DNA from: an uncultured Aliiroseovarius sp. | GTDB taxonomy: Bacteria > Pseudomonadota > Alphaproteobacteria > Rhodobacterales > Rhodobacteraceae | NCBI RefSeq assembly: GCF_947497285.1 | Contig: NZ_CANMFT010000001.1 | Location: forward strand, 310,001-374,000 | Reading direction: 5' to 3' | DNA: 64,000 nt | Shown here: piece after piece, positions 8,615 through 17,975 of the stretch | How positions within the stretch are numbered: position 1 is the stretch's first letter | Layout of the letters: each line of letters starts with the position of its first letter | The notes under the pieces: generated by a model | The model's input: only the letters and a program-made list of their open reading frames with translations | Told to the model about the DNA's origin: nothing | The model's database searches: none | Translations under genes and position numbers: made by a program

Positions 8615-9602
8615 GGGTTGTTTCCTTTGATAGGGCCGGATCGTTCGGCAGGTAAAATTCAGTGATGCCGCGCGCGCCTTCATGGCGACCGGCCTGGATA
8701 ATCACATCGATCGAGCGGGTGATATATTCGCTCATGTCCCGGTAGGTCATGGGCACATCGGTTTTCAGGGCGGCGATGGCGAGACGCTGAACCGCCAACT
8801 GAGGTGTTTCAGCATGCAGTGTGGTGAGTGAGCCACCATGGCCGGTGTTTATAGCCTCAAGGAAGGTCATGGCCTCTTTGCCGCGCACTTCGCCCAGGAC
8901 GATGCGGTCTGGCCGCATGCGAAGGGTGGAAGTCAGTAGGACATCAGCGCTGCGCGTGGCTTCATCGCGATCAGACATCAGCGTCACGACATTGGGCTGC
9001 GTCGGTCGCAGCTCCGCGGCCTCTTCAATCGTGATGACCCGCTCGTCGGCGGGCACGAAGGAGAGGATCTTGCGCGCCGTGACGGTCTTGCCCGTCGAAG
9101 TGCCACCGGACACGATCATGTTAAGCTTGTGCGTGACGCAAAACTTGATTGCGGCATCGATGTCACCCGTGACCACGACATCGCGCAGCTCGGCGTTGCG
9201 CTTGCGGCGCGCACCTTCATTGCTGCGTTCTTTGCCGAAAAGATAGGATAGCTTGATCTGATCCAGTGGCAGGTCCGCAAAGAACCGCAGTGAAATCGCG
9301 TAACCGCCATCAACGGCGGGGGGCTGGATGACTTGCGCCCGGATTGGGCGGTCTCGGTAGGTAATGCTGACCGAGACGATGGGCTTCGTTCGGCTGAGCG
9401 TGGTGTTCGCGGCGGAGGCAATCTGATTTCCCAGGTCCTTGATCTCATTCGCCGAGAGCTGTCGATTGACGTTCCGCATGAAGTGATCCCCCTGAAACTC
9501 CGCCCAAAGCGAACCATCAGGATTGACGCAAAGCTCGATAAGCTTTGGATCACGCGCCTCGGGGATCTTGTCCATTGAGCTTTGCAGATAGCTGGCCGCC
9601 AT
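8607..9602 (-). CDS. virB11: type IV secretion ATPase VirB11
   Basis: This 331-residue hexameric traffic ATPase sits at the cytoplasmic face of the channel and powers pilus assembly and substrate transfer. The N-terminal domain is followed by Walker A GGTSTGKT (166-173), an acidic Asp-box region, GEVRG (237-241) and the His box GHGGSLTTLHA (254-264). Length matches the family. It lies 2 bases after virB10 and overlaps the DUF4177-like gene. Confidence 0.95.
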   Translation of the reverse strand: MAASYLQSSMDKIPEARDPKLIELCVNPDGSLWAEFQGDHFMRNVNRQLSANEIKDLGNQIASAANTTLSRTKPIVSVSITYRDRPIRAQVIQPPAVDGGYAISLRFFADLPLDQIKLSYLFGKERSNEGARRKRNAELRDVVVTGDIDAAIKFCVTHKLNMIVSGGTSTGKTVTARKILSFVPADERVITIEEAAELRPTQPNVVTLMSDRDEATRSADVLLTSTLRMRPDRIVLGEVRGKEAMTFLEAINTGHGGSLTTLHAETPQLAVQRLAIAALKTDVPMTYRDMSEYITRSIDVIIQAGRHEGARGITEFYLPNDPALSKETTHV

Positions 9603-9604
9603 GA

Positions 9605-10918
9605 TCAGAAGATCTCCAGATCGCGGTCGACCATCACGGTGACGCGGGCACCCTGATCCACATAGATCACCGGCGAGACGGAGAGATATTCGCCGATCAC
9701 GCTTTGCGCGCTGTCCTGAAGGTCTTCGGCAATGCCCTCGAGAACATCAGAAGTGATCTCATCTTCTGTGTTCTGGGCGGCCATGGCGGGCAAGGCTCCG
9801 ATCAGGGATATCAGGGCGGCAGAACCGAACCGTGTGCCAAAGCGGCTGTCGACGAAACCAGTTGTGCCGGAGCGCCCCAGTTCATCACCACCGAAGGCGC
9901 TGATTTCTACGGTCTGGTTGCTGGGCAGAATGATCCTGTCCCAAGCGATCGTCACGCGTTGTTGTGCGATATCGAGGCCAGATTGATAGCGCCCGATCAG
10001 GCGTGCGCCGCGCGGGATCAGGATCCGTGAGCCGTCGTAAGCATGGACATCTTCAGAAACCAATGCGCGGACCTGACCGGCGAGCGAGCTGTCGATCGCT
10101 GTCTCGAGCACAGCCTGGATCATCGTGCCCTGAACGACGGTGTTTGACGGGTTCACAATCAACTGGGCTTGCGTCACCTCAGCGGGTTCAGCGCCATTGC
10201 GGACAAAGTCTGTGTCACCATCAAGCCGCCGCTGTTGCGCGGCGGTATCATTGTTGCCGCTTCCAGTGCCGCCAAAGGCGATGATTGGGCTGGCAATACG
10301 CGCTTGCAGTTCCTCAAGCTCGGCTCGCCGCCGCCGCTCGAGCTCTTGCAGACGCAGCTCCTCGGCCGTGGGGCCGGTTGGTGCGAGCGTGCGCGGGGTT
10401 TCCAGGCGCGCAAGCTCCAGATCGTTCTGCAGTCGCTGTATCTGACGTGCGCGTTCTTCCAACTCTTCGCGCAAGGCGGCTTGCGTAGCAGCGGCCTCAC
10501 TGCGCAGGGCATCGATCTCTGCACCCAAGGTCTCCAATGCTTCAGTGTTGACGGCTGGGACTTCAGGTGCGGGTGCGTTGCGCAGGGCTTCGAGCTCGGT
10601 GCGCATGGCGTCCATTTGCGCGCGCAGCTCTTCTGTGTCGCGGGCCGGTTCCGGCTCCGGCGGCGGGGCTGTGTCAATCGGTGCGGGCGTGGGCTCGAGC
10701 GCACCAAAGCCCGGTCCTGCCGCTTGGAACTCATCTGGGGAGGCGGTTTCCAAACTGTCGGGTTCAGAGCCGCCAGAGAACAACAGCAATAGGCCGCCAA
10801 GAGCCGCGATTGCCCCAATGCCTAGGGCGACGGCGAAAAAAGATGGTCGCGTTTTTGGGCTTTGTGTTTTTCCTTCAAGCGCTTCGAGACGCTTTTTAAG
10901 CTCGACTGTTTCACTCAT
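9605..10918 (-). CDS. virB10: type IV secretion core protein VirB10/TrbI
   Basis: This 437-residue core-complex protein spans both membranes. It has a short cytoplasmic start, one membrane helix at about residues 26-48, a Pro/Glu-rich linker, a long Arg/Glu/Leu-rich coiled coil (about 90-210) and the C-terminal TrbI-type outer-membrane domain (about 250-430, with the motif IPRGARLIGRY). It overlaps virB9 by 8 bases. The long coiled coil is larger than in Agrobacterium VirB10 but is seen in related Rhodobacteraceae plasmids, as far as I recall. Confidence 0.93.
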   Translation of the reverse strand: MSETVELKKRLEALEGKTQSPKTRPSFFAVALGIGAIAALGGLLLLFSGGSEPDSLETASPDEFQAAGPGFGALEPTPAPIDTAPPPEPEPARDTEELRAQMDAMRTELEALRNAPAPEVPAVNTEALETLGAEIDALRSEAAATQAALREELEERARQIQRLQNDLELARLETPRTLAPTGPTAEELRLQELERRRRAELEELQARIASPIIAFGGTGSGNNDTAAQQRRLDGDTDFVRNGAEPAEVTQAQLIVNPSNTVVQGTMIQAVLETAIDSSLAGQVRALVSEDVHAYDGSRILIPRGARLIGRYQSGLDIAQQRVTIAWDRIILPSNQTVEISAFGGDELGRSGTTGFVDSRFGTRFGSAALISLIGALPAMAAQNTEDEITSDVLEGIAEDLQDSAQSVIGEYLSVSPVIYVDQGARVTVMVDRDLEIF

Positions 10919-11606
10919 CCTGACTTGCCTCGCTCATCTCTTGGACGCAGATTTCGTCCTCGCCGAGCCTGAGAACCCATCGATTGCTGACACCTGACAC
11001 GCGGATCACGCCATCTGGCCGCGCCAGCGCATTCACGCTCCGCTCATTACCGCCGGACCAACGAAAGATCGCGGGCAACGGCGCGTTCGCAGCAAAGCGG
11101 AAATAGGTGAAGGTGCCGTCGTCCCAAATCTCACGCGGAGTGATTTCGGACCGCGCGCTGACGCCATAGGCGTGGTTTGCTGGTGCGTTCGCTGCCACAC
11201 GCGATTGCCGTGGTGTCGCTTCGGGGTAGGTAAAGCGGATGACATAGAACGTCGGAGAGCTCGCCTCAGTGACGTTGAAATAATAGCTGCGCCGGTTGGT
11301 GTAGACCGTGATGTTTGTATGAGCGCCGCTTGTGACGGGCTTGATCGCGAAGGCCTGACCACCGGGCACGCCGTCCAAAAGGAACCCTTCAGTGTCGCCC
11401 GCAATGATCGAGCGGATGGTCTCGCCCTGGCCAAACTCAATGCTGGTCACATGGGTCAGGCTGGTGCGGATACGGTAGACCTGCCCATCCTGATAGGTGG
11501 CCAGCCGGACGCGGGCATCATAGGGGCCTTGGCGCGGCTGCGTTTCGGCATAGGCGGTGCCAGCAAGCGGCACGAGGAAGACGAGTGTCAGGAACAGGCG
11601 ACGCAT
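10911..11606 (-). CDS. virB9: type IV secretion core protein VirB9
   Basis: This 231-residue periplasmic protein carries an N-terminal signal peptide (about residues 1-20, cut after AYA). VirB9 forms the outer ring of the core complex with VirB10 and a VirB7-like lipoprotein. The C-terminal half contains the usual strand pattern TYFRFAAN...PAIF. It sits 3 bases after virB8 and overlaps virB10. Confidence 0.9.
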   Translation of the reverse strand: MRRLFLTLVFLVPLAGTAYAETQPRQGPYDARVRLATYQDGQVYRIRTSLTHVTSIEFGQGETIRSIIAGDTEGFLLDGVPGGQAFAIKPVTSGAHTNITVYTNRRSYYFNVTEASSPTFYVIRFTYPEATPRQSRVAANAPANHAYGVSARSEITPREIWDDGTFTYFRFAANAPLPAIFRWSGGNERSVNALARPDGVIRVSGVSNRWVLRLGEDEICVQEMSEASQDE

Positions 11607-11609
11607 TGG

Positions 11610-12260
11610 TTACTCCAGACGATCCGAGCGGATCGCGTATTCGGTGACGGTGAAGCCGAAAGGGTTCTGCCAGACATCGTCGATCGACCGGCTGTTCTCG
11701 GGCCGAAACTCAAACATCAGCGTTGCGGTGAAGAGCCCGTTTTGACTGCCACGCGGCGAGTTCAAGCGCTTGCGCAGGCGCACCTGGGCACGATTGGCGC
11801 TGATGTGCGTGATCGACAGAACCTCGACATCCAAACGGGCATCTGTGCCGTAGCTGTCGGGCGGATAGGCCTCATGGCCGCTGGTCCAAAGGGCGCGCAG
11901 TCCTGAAGCGGCCGCGCCGTCTGACTGGTCCAGGACCCGCCGCACACGCACATCATTGTCGAGCTGATTGTACGTCTCTCGCTCAATGACATAGCGGTAG
12001 ACCTGTGCCTCGATGATAGCGGGGCGTTCCGTGAGTGAGACCGCTTCAACCACGGCATTGGGGAGGGCCATGCCGGTTTCGCTATCAAAGGGCACGATCA
12101 TGGGCGGCGGGTCCACGTCGAACAGGGCCACAAGGGCAGCGACGAGGCAACCTGCCATGCCAAACGCCATGCCTGTCAGCCCCAATTTCTGCCACATGAG
12201 CTCGCGTCGTCTTGCGCCGTAGACGAGCTCTTCTTCGATGATTTCGGCCTCGCTGTTCAT
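11610..12260 (-). CDS. virB8: type IV secretion protein VirB8
   Basis: This 216-residue bitopic inner-membrane protein has a short cytoplasmic N-terminus, a membrane helix at about residues 24-45 and a periplasmic domain ending in a conserved FTVTEY pattern. VirB8 nucleates channel assembly. I chose the ATG at 12260, which begins 4 bases after the virB5 stop; an upstream start at 12359 would overlap virB5 by about 95 bases. It is followed directly by virB9. Confidence 0.9.
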   Translation of the reverse strand: MNSEAEIIEEELVYGARRRELMWQKLGLTGMAFGMAGCLVAALVALFDVDPPPMIVPFDSETGMALPNAVVEAVSLTERPAIIEAQVYRYVIERETYNQLDNDVRVRRVLDQSDGAAASGLRALWTSGHEAYPPDSYGTDARLDVEVLSITHISANRAQVRLRKRLNSPRGSQNGLFTATLMFEFRPENSRSIDDVWQNPFGFTVTEYAIRSDRLE

Positions 12261-12264
12261 GGGA

Positions 12265-13044
12265 TCAATCCGCGCGAAGCTCTGGTAGGGTGAAGTCCAT
12301 GTAGCGGCGCTCTTCGGCCAGCGTGGCGGCATCCACCACGCCGGATTGGCCCGCGCCAACGGTCTGGATGGCTTCGAGCTCCCACATGCGCGTCATGGCA
12401 ATCGCCAGCTCAGCGGTGACGCGGGTGTTGTGATCGACGGCTTCTTTGAGCGTTTCCATATCCGGGATTAGCGAGACCAGCTGTTCGACCCGTTCGAGGG
12501 ATTGCGCGGCCTCGTCATAGCTGTTCTCGGCCGCCGCCGACATCACCGCCCCGGTGCCTGCCTGGCTCGCAATGCGTTCTGCCCCTGGATTGCCGCTGCT
12601 GGCCATGTCGGACAGGCTGTCTTGGTCAAAGCCTGCATCTTCCAGTGCTTGTGTCATGCGGCCTTCCATTTGAGGGGCGGCATTGCCGATGAGGCCGCTG
12701 AAATCGCCGCTTTGGATTTGCCGTATGGTGCCAAGGAGGTCGCCAAATTCTTGGTCTAGGAGGCCGTCAAGGTCGCCGCCCATGGCCATCTCGATGATGT
12801 CCGTCGCTCCGGTCAGGGCGGCGTAGGTCTCATTGAGCGTGTCGAGTTGCTGCTGCACCAGGTCGAGCTGCTCGAGAAGCGTGTCGAGCTGGTCGGTCTG
12901 GATCCCGAAATCCTCCAGCATCTGCTGCAACTGGCGAATTTCCTGCGCGATATTGCGCGTGTCGACCGTGGGGACACCTTGGGCAAATAGGGGTGAGGCA
13001 ACCAACAGCGCGCAAGTGGCAACGGTAGTAAGAAAGCGGATCAT
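12265..13044 (-). CDS. virB5: type IV secretion pilus-tip protein VirB5/TrbJ
   Basis: This 259-residue secreted protein has a signal peptide (about residues 1-21, ending SPLFAQG) and long amphipathic helices with repeated Leu-Gln (about 30-75), the usual VirB5/TrbJ build. VirB5 caps the conjugative pilus. It overlaps the upstream lytic transglycosylase by 4 bases. The mature N-terminus GVPTVDTRN resembles that of the upstream gene product (GVPTFDAG), a feature shared by proteins of this operon. Confidence 0.85.
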   Translation of the reverse strand: MIRFLTTVATCALLVASPLFAQGVPTVDTRNIAQEIRQLQQMLEDFGIQTDQLDTLLEQLDLVQQQLDTLNETYAALTGATDIIEMAMGGDLDGLLDQEFGDLLGTIRQIQSGDFSGLIGNAAPQMEGRMTQALEDAGFDQDSLSDMASSGNPGAERIASQAGTGAVMSAAAENSYDEAAQSLERVEQLVSLIPDMETLKEAVDHNTRVTAELAIAMTRMWELEAIQTVGAGQSGVVDAATLAEERRYMDFTLPELRAD

Positions 13045-14189
13045 CGGAATGCCTCCAGATCGAATTGCATGAAGTCTTCTTCGCGCGCCTGAGCGGCCGC
13101 CATGGCTAGTTCTGACGCGCTGAGTGGGCGGGTATGGGCGGCCTTGAGACGCGTGCGGATGGCGATCAGACGAGCGAGTTCGGCCCGCGCATAGGTGTTG
13201 AGCGACATGGCCGCGTGAATGTCATCTGTCTCGCCAATGCGGGTGATGATGTCCTGCACCCGAAGCGCGGCCGCTTGCACGGAGACCAAGGAGTAATCGC
13301 CGTAGATCCCTGCGCCGAAAGAGGTGAGGCTCATGGTCGAGTTGGCAAGCAAGACGGGATCAATGGTGCCGAGCGCGTCAACGCCACCCACGCGGGCAAG
13401 GTAGAGATTGTAGCGCTCGGGGATCACCTGAACGTAGTGCTGGGTCTCGGCAAAAGGCGGCACGCCACCGTAGCGCTGCACATTGCCGGGACCGGCGTTG
13501 TAGGCGGCCAGCCCATGAATGATGTTGCCGTCAAACATGGCCAGCATCTGCGCCAGATAGCGCGCGCCGCCCGTGACCTGGATATAGGGATTTTCGTAGT
13601 AGGCCGGGTAAATCCCCAGATCCTGCGCCGTGCCGGGCATAATCTGGGTCAGGCCGAATGCGCCAACAGGGGATCGCGCGCCGATGGTAAAGCGGCTTTC
13701 CTGCCAGATCAGCGCCTGTAAAAGGCAGCGCCATTGCTTGGGCGATAGACCCGCCGCGCGCACGCCGGGCATGTGGTGCGTTTCTTGAGCCGCGCGAATG
13801 ATCAGCTGTTCGATCGAGCCCGAGGCATCGCCGAACATCTGTGCCGCGCCAGGGTTTGGATCGACCGGGCTGTAAAGCGTGTCTGCGGCGCTTTCAGGTG
13901 ATGAACCAGCTTCCAGGCTTGCGACCAGTGCGCCGGAATTCCCGCTGGCCAACGTCGTGGCATCGAGGATGTCTTCCAGTGCCTGGAGTTGTTCTTGCTC
14001 GAGCTCTTCAAGCTCTTCCTCTTTAGTCAACCGATCCCGCTGCAGCGCCAGATCTTGTTCTCCCTGCTGCAGCACGCGCTCGCGCTGCAAGAACATGCCC
14101 GCATCAAACGTGGGCACGCCTTGGGCAAAGGCCATTGGCGTGGCTAGCCACACCAAGCACGCAAGGATATGCAGGCGGTGCTTACTCAC
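13041..14189 (-). CDS. secreted lytic transglycosylase of the virB operon
   Basis: This protein of about 382 residues has a signal peptide, a Glu/Leu-rich coiled coil (mature residues about 20-70) and a C-terminal SLT domain with the catalytic Glu in IWQESRF, then GAFGLTQIMPGTA and AYNAGPGNV. It would open peptidoglycan for the channel or pilus. A GTG at 14189 is the likeliest start, since it overlaps the lipoprotein stop by 8 bases and leads straight into the signal peptide. This operon therefore has two lytic transglycosylases, the other being the VirB1 at 17265. Confidence 0.82.
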   Translation of the reverse strand: MSKHRLHILACLVWLATPMAFAQGVPTFDAGMFLQRERVLQQGEQDLALQRDRLTKEEELEELEQEQLQALEDILDATTLASGNSGALVASLEAGSSPESAADTLYSPVDPNPGAAQMFGDASGSIEQLIIRAAQETHHMPGVRAAGLSPKQWRCLLQALIWQESRFTIGARSPVGAFGLTQIMPGTAQDLGIYPAYYENPYIQVTGGARYLAQMLAMFDGNIIHGLAAYNAGPGNVQRYGGVPPFAETQHYVQVIPERYNLYLARVGGVDALGTIDPVLLANSTMSLTSFGAGIYGDYSLVSVQAAALRVQDIITRIGETDDIHAAMSLNTYARAELARLIAIRTRLKAAHTRPLSASELAMAAAQAREEDFMQFDLEAFR

Positions 14190-14340
14190 CGAGACCACCA
14201 ATCGGGCCAAGCAACTCGAAATTACAATTGCTGCGGCTGACCTCGGCAAAGGAGTTGAAGCATTCGGCTTCAGACGGCCGATATTCCGCGCAGGCTGTCA
14301 GGGCCAAAAGGGTGAGGGTCAGCACGCAAAGTCTACGCAT
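14182..14340 (-). CDS. small lipoprotein, probable VirB7-like component
   Basis: This 52-residue protein has a lipoprotein signal peptide with lipobox LTAC around residues 13-16 and two further cysteines in the mature part. Its ATG overlaps the virB4 stop by 8 bases and its stop overlaps the next gene. The size, lipobox and position within the virB cluster fit a VirB7- or TrbK-like lipoprotein that would pair with VirB9 in the outer membrane or act in entry exclusion. Sequence alone cannot decide between these. Confidence 0.68.
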   Translation of the reverse strand: MRRLCVLTLTLLALTACAEYRPSEAECFNSFAEVSRSNCNFELLGPIGGLGE

Positions 14341-16699
14341 CAATCTGTCTCCAAAAATCGAGGTTCTTGCGGTAATCCGCGCCCACCAGCGCTTCGCCTT
14401 TTTCCATGCCGCCAAGGATCGTGAGGTAGGGGCCGAGCGCGCTGAGATCTGCGTCGATCACCACCGAGCCTTGATCATCACGCACCAGCGCCAGACGGGA
14501 ATTGCTGCCTGTGCTGAGCAGAACGCTGAGCTCTTTTTCAGTGAGGCCCAGCATAGTGTAATCGCTGGCCGAGGCGCGAATGTTGGGTAGCAGTAGCTGC
14601 GTCGGAACGGCCTCGACGATTGTTTTGCCGGTGCGGGTTTTCTCAAGCTGGCTTGCGTATTGGGTCATCATCACAACGACGGCATTCTGTTTCCGCGCCG
14701 TGACCAGCCAGTTGCTGAGCCGGTCGGCAAAATACGGGTTGTCGAGCGCCTTCCAGGCTTCATCGATAATGATCAGCGTCGGCTTGCGGTCCTCGATCAC
14801 CCGCTCCACCCGTCGAAACAGGTAGGACAGGACCGCCATGCGTTCCTTCTCGCTTTCGCTGTCGAGAATGCCGGTCAGGTCGAACCCGACCACATCACCA
14901 TTGAGCGAAAAGGTATCCTCAGAGCTTTGCCCGAAAATCCAACCGTAGCGGCCATCAGCAGTCCATTCCTGAATCCGTTCGAACAGATCCCCTTCATCTG
15001 CCCCCGCCACAAAGAGGGAGGCCAAATCCTGCCAGTTGCGTAGGGCGGCATCGCTCGCCCCGGCGTTCTGGCGTACCACTTCCTGAATGCGGTTGATCTG
15101 AACAGGGCTCAGGGGTTTGTCGGCGCGATGCAGCAGCGTGGCCAGCCAATCAGAAAGCCAGGCTTGCCCGCGCCCGTCGATTTCCGTGCGGAGCGGGTTC
15201 AGACCTGTGGCTTCACCCGCCTTGATGGCGCTGTAGCGCCCGCCATTGGCGCGCACCGCCATTTCCATGCCCGCGCGATAGTCGAACACGAATACGCGCG
15301 CGTCGCAGCGACGGGCTTGGGTCATGAGGAAGGCTGATAACACCGACTTGCCGGACCCAGGACGGCCAAGGATCAAAGTGTGGCCGCCCGTCGGCTCTTT
15401 GTTTGGCTGACCCGTTTCATGGTAATTGAACAAGAAGCCCGAGCGTTCAGGCGTTGGAAACAGTGTGATTGGCTTGCCCCAAGGCACTTGGTGGCCAGGT
15501 TTGCCCAGTTGACCGCGATGAAGCGCTGCGAGGTCGGCAAAGTTGGTGTTGGTGATGGCGGCCTTGCGGCTGCGCATCTGCCCATTGCCCGGATGCTGCG
15601 CGAAATAATGGGTGCGCGCCGCAAAGCTCTCGTTCACCAGATTAACACCTTCGCTGGCCGCGATGTTGCGCACTTCGGCGGCGATGGCTTCCAGCTTTTC
15701 TTCGGTCTCGGCGAAGACCGTCACCGTCATGTGATGATCGCCAAAGCTCAGCCGTTTGGATTCCAGATCGTCCAGAGCGTCGACCAGTTCTTCGGCGAGG
15801 GAAATCGCGCCGTCATCGCTGGCCTTCATTAGGCGCTGTTGGCGCTTGATCCGGCTGGCCATGATGTTGCTGTTGATAGGTGTGAAAGAATGCGAAACCA
15901 CCATGTCGACAGGCAGGTTCAGCTCATCGAACATCGTGCAGCTGGTTTTGGCCGGGTAGGTCTTGATCGCAAAGCTGGTGCCAAGCCGCTTACCTGCCGT
16001 CCCATCGTCGAGGGAAAAGTCGCGCCCCTGAAAAGTGACGCGCGTGTTGGCTACATCTTCGGCAATGACGCCAAAGCGCGATTTTGCGAAGAGCGGTCGC
16101 TCTTGGCCGATGTTGAGCGCCCCGAGGAACCCGAGTAGCTCGCCGCTTTCGGCCCCAAGCAGATGTGGGTTCATTTCCGCAAAAGACGACAGCAGAAACC
16201 CAACGACCTCCTCGAGCTTGCGCAGCTGCTTGGCCGTCTGGTCTTTCAGCTGTGAGATTGAGTCTGCACGTTTCAGACGCAGCCGCGCACCGAGGGGAGG
16301 AAGTTTCAGAACTGTCAGCGTGAGTGTCTTGTCCCGCAGACCCGCCCGCGCCATGGCCGATTGCCAACGGCTGTCCAGGGCTTGGGCAAACCCCTCATTG
16401 GGCACTGGTGGCAAGCCGGTTTCGATCGCTTTTGAAACCTTGTGGACGTAGAAACTGTACTCCGGCCCTATCTGCGCGATGATCGCCGCGAAGAGCGCGC
16501 GGACCTTCTCCAAATGCGCGTCATCGCTTGTCATGCTGTTGACGCCATCAAGGCGGATGCACTGGAACAAAGCATTGCCGCGCGTGCGGATCGTCACGTC
16601 ATTCACCAGGCTGACATAGGGCAGCATGCTGGCCATCGGCCGCTCTTTGCGCGCCCAGTCCGGCAGTGTTGCAAGATCATCCGAGGGGTCACGGAGCAT
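14333..16699 (-). CDS. virB4: type IV secretion ATPase VirB4
   Basis: This 788-residue ATPase drives substrate transfer and pilin handling at the inner membrane. An N-terminal CagE/TrbE-type domain (about residues 180-390) precedes Walker A GRPGSGKS at 445-452 and Walker B ending in Asp646-Glu647 (LIIIDEAW). Length is normal. The ATG overlaps virB3 by 11 bases. Confidence 0.95.
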   Translation of the reverse strand: MLRDPSDDLATLPDWARKERPMASMLPYVSLVNDVTIRTRGNALFQCIRLDGVNSMTSDDAHLEKVRALFAAIIAQIGPEYSFYVHKVSKAIETGLPPVPNEGFAQALDSRWQSAMARAGLRDKTLTLTVLKLPPLGARLRLKRADSISQLKDQTAKQLRKLEEVVGFLLSSFAEMNPHLLGAESGELLGFLGALNIGQERPLFAKSRFGVIAEDVANTRVTFQGRDFSLDDGTAGKRLGTSFAIKTYPAKTSCTMFDELNLPVDMVVSHSFTPINSNIMASRIKRQQRLMKASDDGAISLAEELVDALDDLESKRLSFGDHHMTVTVFAETEEKLEAIAAEVRNIAASEGVNLVNESFAARTHYFAQHPGNGQMRSRKAAITNTNFADLAALHRGQLGKPGHQVPWGKPITLFPTPERSGFLFNYHETGQPNKEPTGGHTLILGRPGSGKSVLSAFLMTQARRCDARVFVFDYRAGMEMAVRANGGRYSAIKAGEATGLNPLRTEIDGRGQAWLSDWLATLLHRADKPLSPVQINRIQEVVRQNAGASDAALRNWQDLASLFVAGADEGDLFERIQEWTADGRYGWIFGQSSEDTFSLNGDVVGFDLTGILDSESEKERMAVLSYLFRRVERVIEDRKPTLIIIDEAWKALDNPYFADRLSNWLVTARKQNAVVVMMTQYASQLEKTRTGKTIVEAVPTQLLLPNIRASASDYTMLGLTEKELSVLLSTGSNSRLALVRDDQGSVVIDADLSALGPYLTILGGMEKGEALVGADYRKNLDFWRQIDA

Positions 16700-16967
16700 A
16701 GCTGTCCCCCGAATGGATCTTGCGGTTCGGGGTGCGCGGCGTTTCCTGCAGGGCAGTGACCATCACCTCAAGAAAGGCCGGATCCCAGTCTGCTGCTTTC
16801 CACAATGCGGGATAGGCCAGTGCGGCGATGATGATCACCGGCCAGCTCTGGACCCACAAAAACAACAATACAAACCCGAAGAGCCAAACCATTGCATACA
16901 TGATCGGCAAGCCGATGAGCTTTGGCGGCCGGATCAGGCCCAGGAAGAGGCGGGTCTGCGTTGCCAT
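16689..16967 (-). CDS. virB3: type IV secretion protein VirB3
   Basis: This 92-residue inner-membrane protein has one long hydrophobic stretch (about residues 20-55), a Pro/Leu-rich start (GLIRPPKLIG) typical of VirB3, and a hydrophilic C-terminus. VirB3 works with VirB4 in pilus biogenesis. It sits between virB2 (7 bases upstream) and virB4 (overlap). Confidence 0.88.
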   Translation of the reverse strand: MATQTRLFLGLIRPPKLIGLPIMYAMVWLFGFVLLFLWVQSWPVIIIAALAYPALWKAADWDPAFLEVMVTALQETPRTPNRKIHSGDSYAP

Positions 16968-16974
16968 GCCGGAT

Positions 16975-17265
16975 TTACGCGCCCCAGATGGCGGTCACGA
17001 TGGTCGGCGCGGCCGCGATGCCTGCAATGGCCACCAGCACCCAGAGGGCTTGACGGAAATCGAGAATGCCAAAGAGCCAGGAGAGGAACACGCCGATCAA
17101 GGCCAAGGTGCCGATGACAATGCCCAAGGGGCCGGTGATCGTGTCGACGATGCCCTGCAAAAGGTTCTGCACCGGGGAGAGGTCGATGCTCTGGGCAAAG
17201 GCCGGGTTGGCAATCATCAAACTGGCCAGAGCCAGCGATAGGATCGTGCGGAATTGAATGTGCAT
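16975..17265 (-). CDS. virB2: type IV pilin subunit VirB2
   Basis: This 96-residue prepilin has a signal peptide ending near AFAQS (residue 24-25) and two hydrophobic helices in the mature part, the standard VirB2/TrbC form. It would build the conjugative pilus. The ATG overlaps the virB1 stop by one base (TCA/CAT on the plus strand), and virB3 follows after 9 bases. Confidence 0.88.
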   Translation of the reverse strand: MHIQFRTILSLALASLMIANPAFAQSIDLSPVQNLLQGIVDTITGPLGIVIGTLALIGVFLSWLFGILDFRQALWVLVAIAGIAAAPTIVTAIWGA

Positions 17266-17975
17266 CAGGAGGCTCCAGTCAGTCGGTCACGCACAGCTAT
17301 GACGCGGCGCACGTGATTTTGGGTTTCTTGGTAGGGAGGGATGCCGCCATAGCGTGCGACCGCGTCAGGTCCCGCGTTATAGGCGGCAAGCGCAAGTTCA
17401 GCCGTGCCAAACTGCGCCAGCATCATCAGAAGGTAACGGGCAGACCCGTCCAGGTTCGCCTGCCAATCATGCGGATCAACGCCGAGCTGTGCGGCCGTCG
17501 CGGGCATCAACTGACCGAGGCCAATCGCGCCAGCGGAGCTGCGCGCATTTGGGCGATAGGCGCTTTCGATCTCGATATTGGCTTGGAAGAGGGCCCGCCA
17601 TTCCGTCACCGACAGACCCGCGCGACGCAACGCCGGATGCCCACCATAACGGTGAGCGGTGCTTTCGAGGGCTGCGAGGATTTCGGGGCGGGGAACTGCA
17701 CGGGCGCGTTGCGGAGACGGCACGGGCTCATGTGCATTGAAGACGATCAGTTCTGGTGGGTTTGCGCCAATCCCGTCGACATAGCTTTGAGCAAAACCTG
17801 TTTGGGGAGCTTTGGTCTCTAGCTGGCCATCGGCCCGCATGGAAAGCACGAAGCCTTCAGAATAGGCAGGAGCGGCAAGGAATGCTGCGAGGACGGAAAG
17901 TGGCTTAGCCCGCGTCGTCCAACTTGTGAGAAGCGATCTTGCCTTCGAGCATCGGGATCGAGACGATCGAGACAC
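17265..17975 (-). CDS. virB1: lytic transglycosylase VirB1
   Basis: This protein of about 236 residues has a hydrophobic signal segment (VLAAFLAAPAYS) and an SLT domain with catalytic Glu in NIEIESAY, then AIGLGQLMPATA and ALAAYNAGPDAV. It makes gaps in the cell wall for channel assembly. The start is uncertain: no ATG lies close to the signal segment, and the GTG at 17975 is the nearest in-frame candidate, giving a 71-base overlap with the upstream gene. The frame stays open up to 18206, where an alternative start lies. Confidence 0.75.
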   Translation of the reverse strand: MSRSSRSRCSKARSLLTSWTTRAKPLSVLAAFLAAPAYSEGFVLSMRADGQLETKAPQTGFAQSYVDGIGANPPELIVFNAHEPVPSPQRARAVPRPEILAALESTAHRYGGHPALRRAGLSVTEWRALFQANIEIESAYRPNARSSAGAIGLGQLMPATAAQLGVDPHDWQANLDGSARYLLMMLAQFGTAELALAAYNAGPDAVARYGGIPPYQETQNHVRRVIAVRDRLTGAS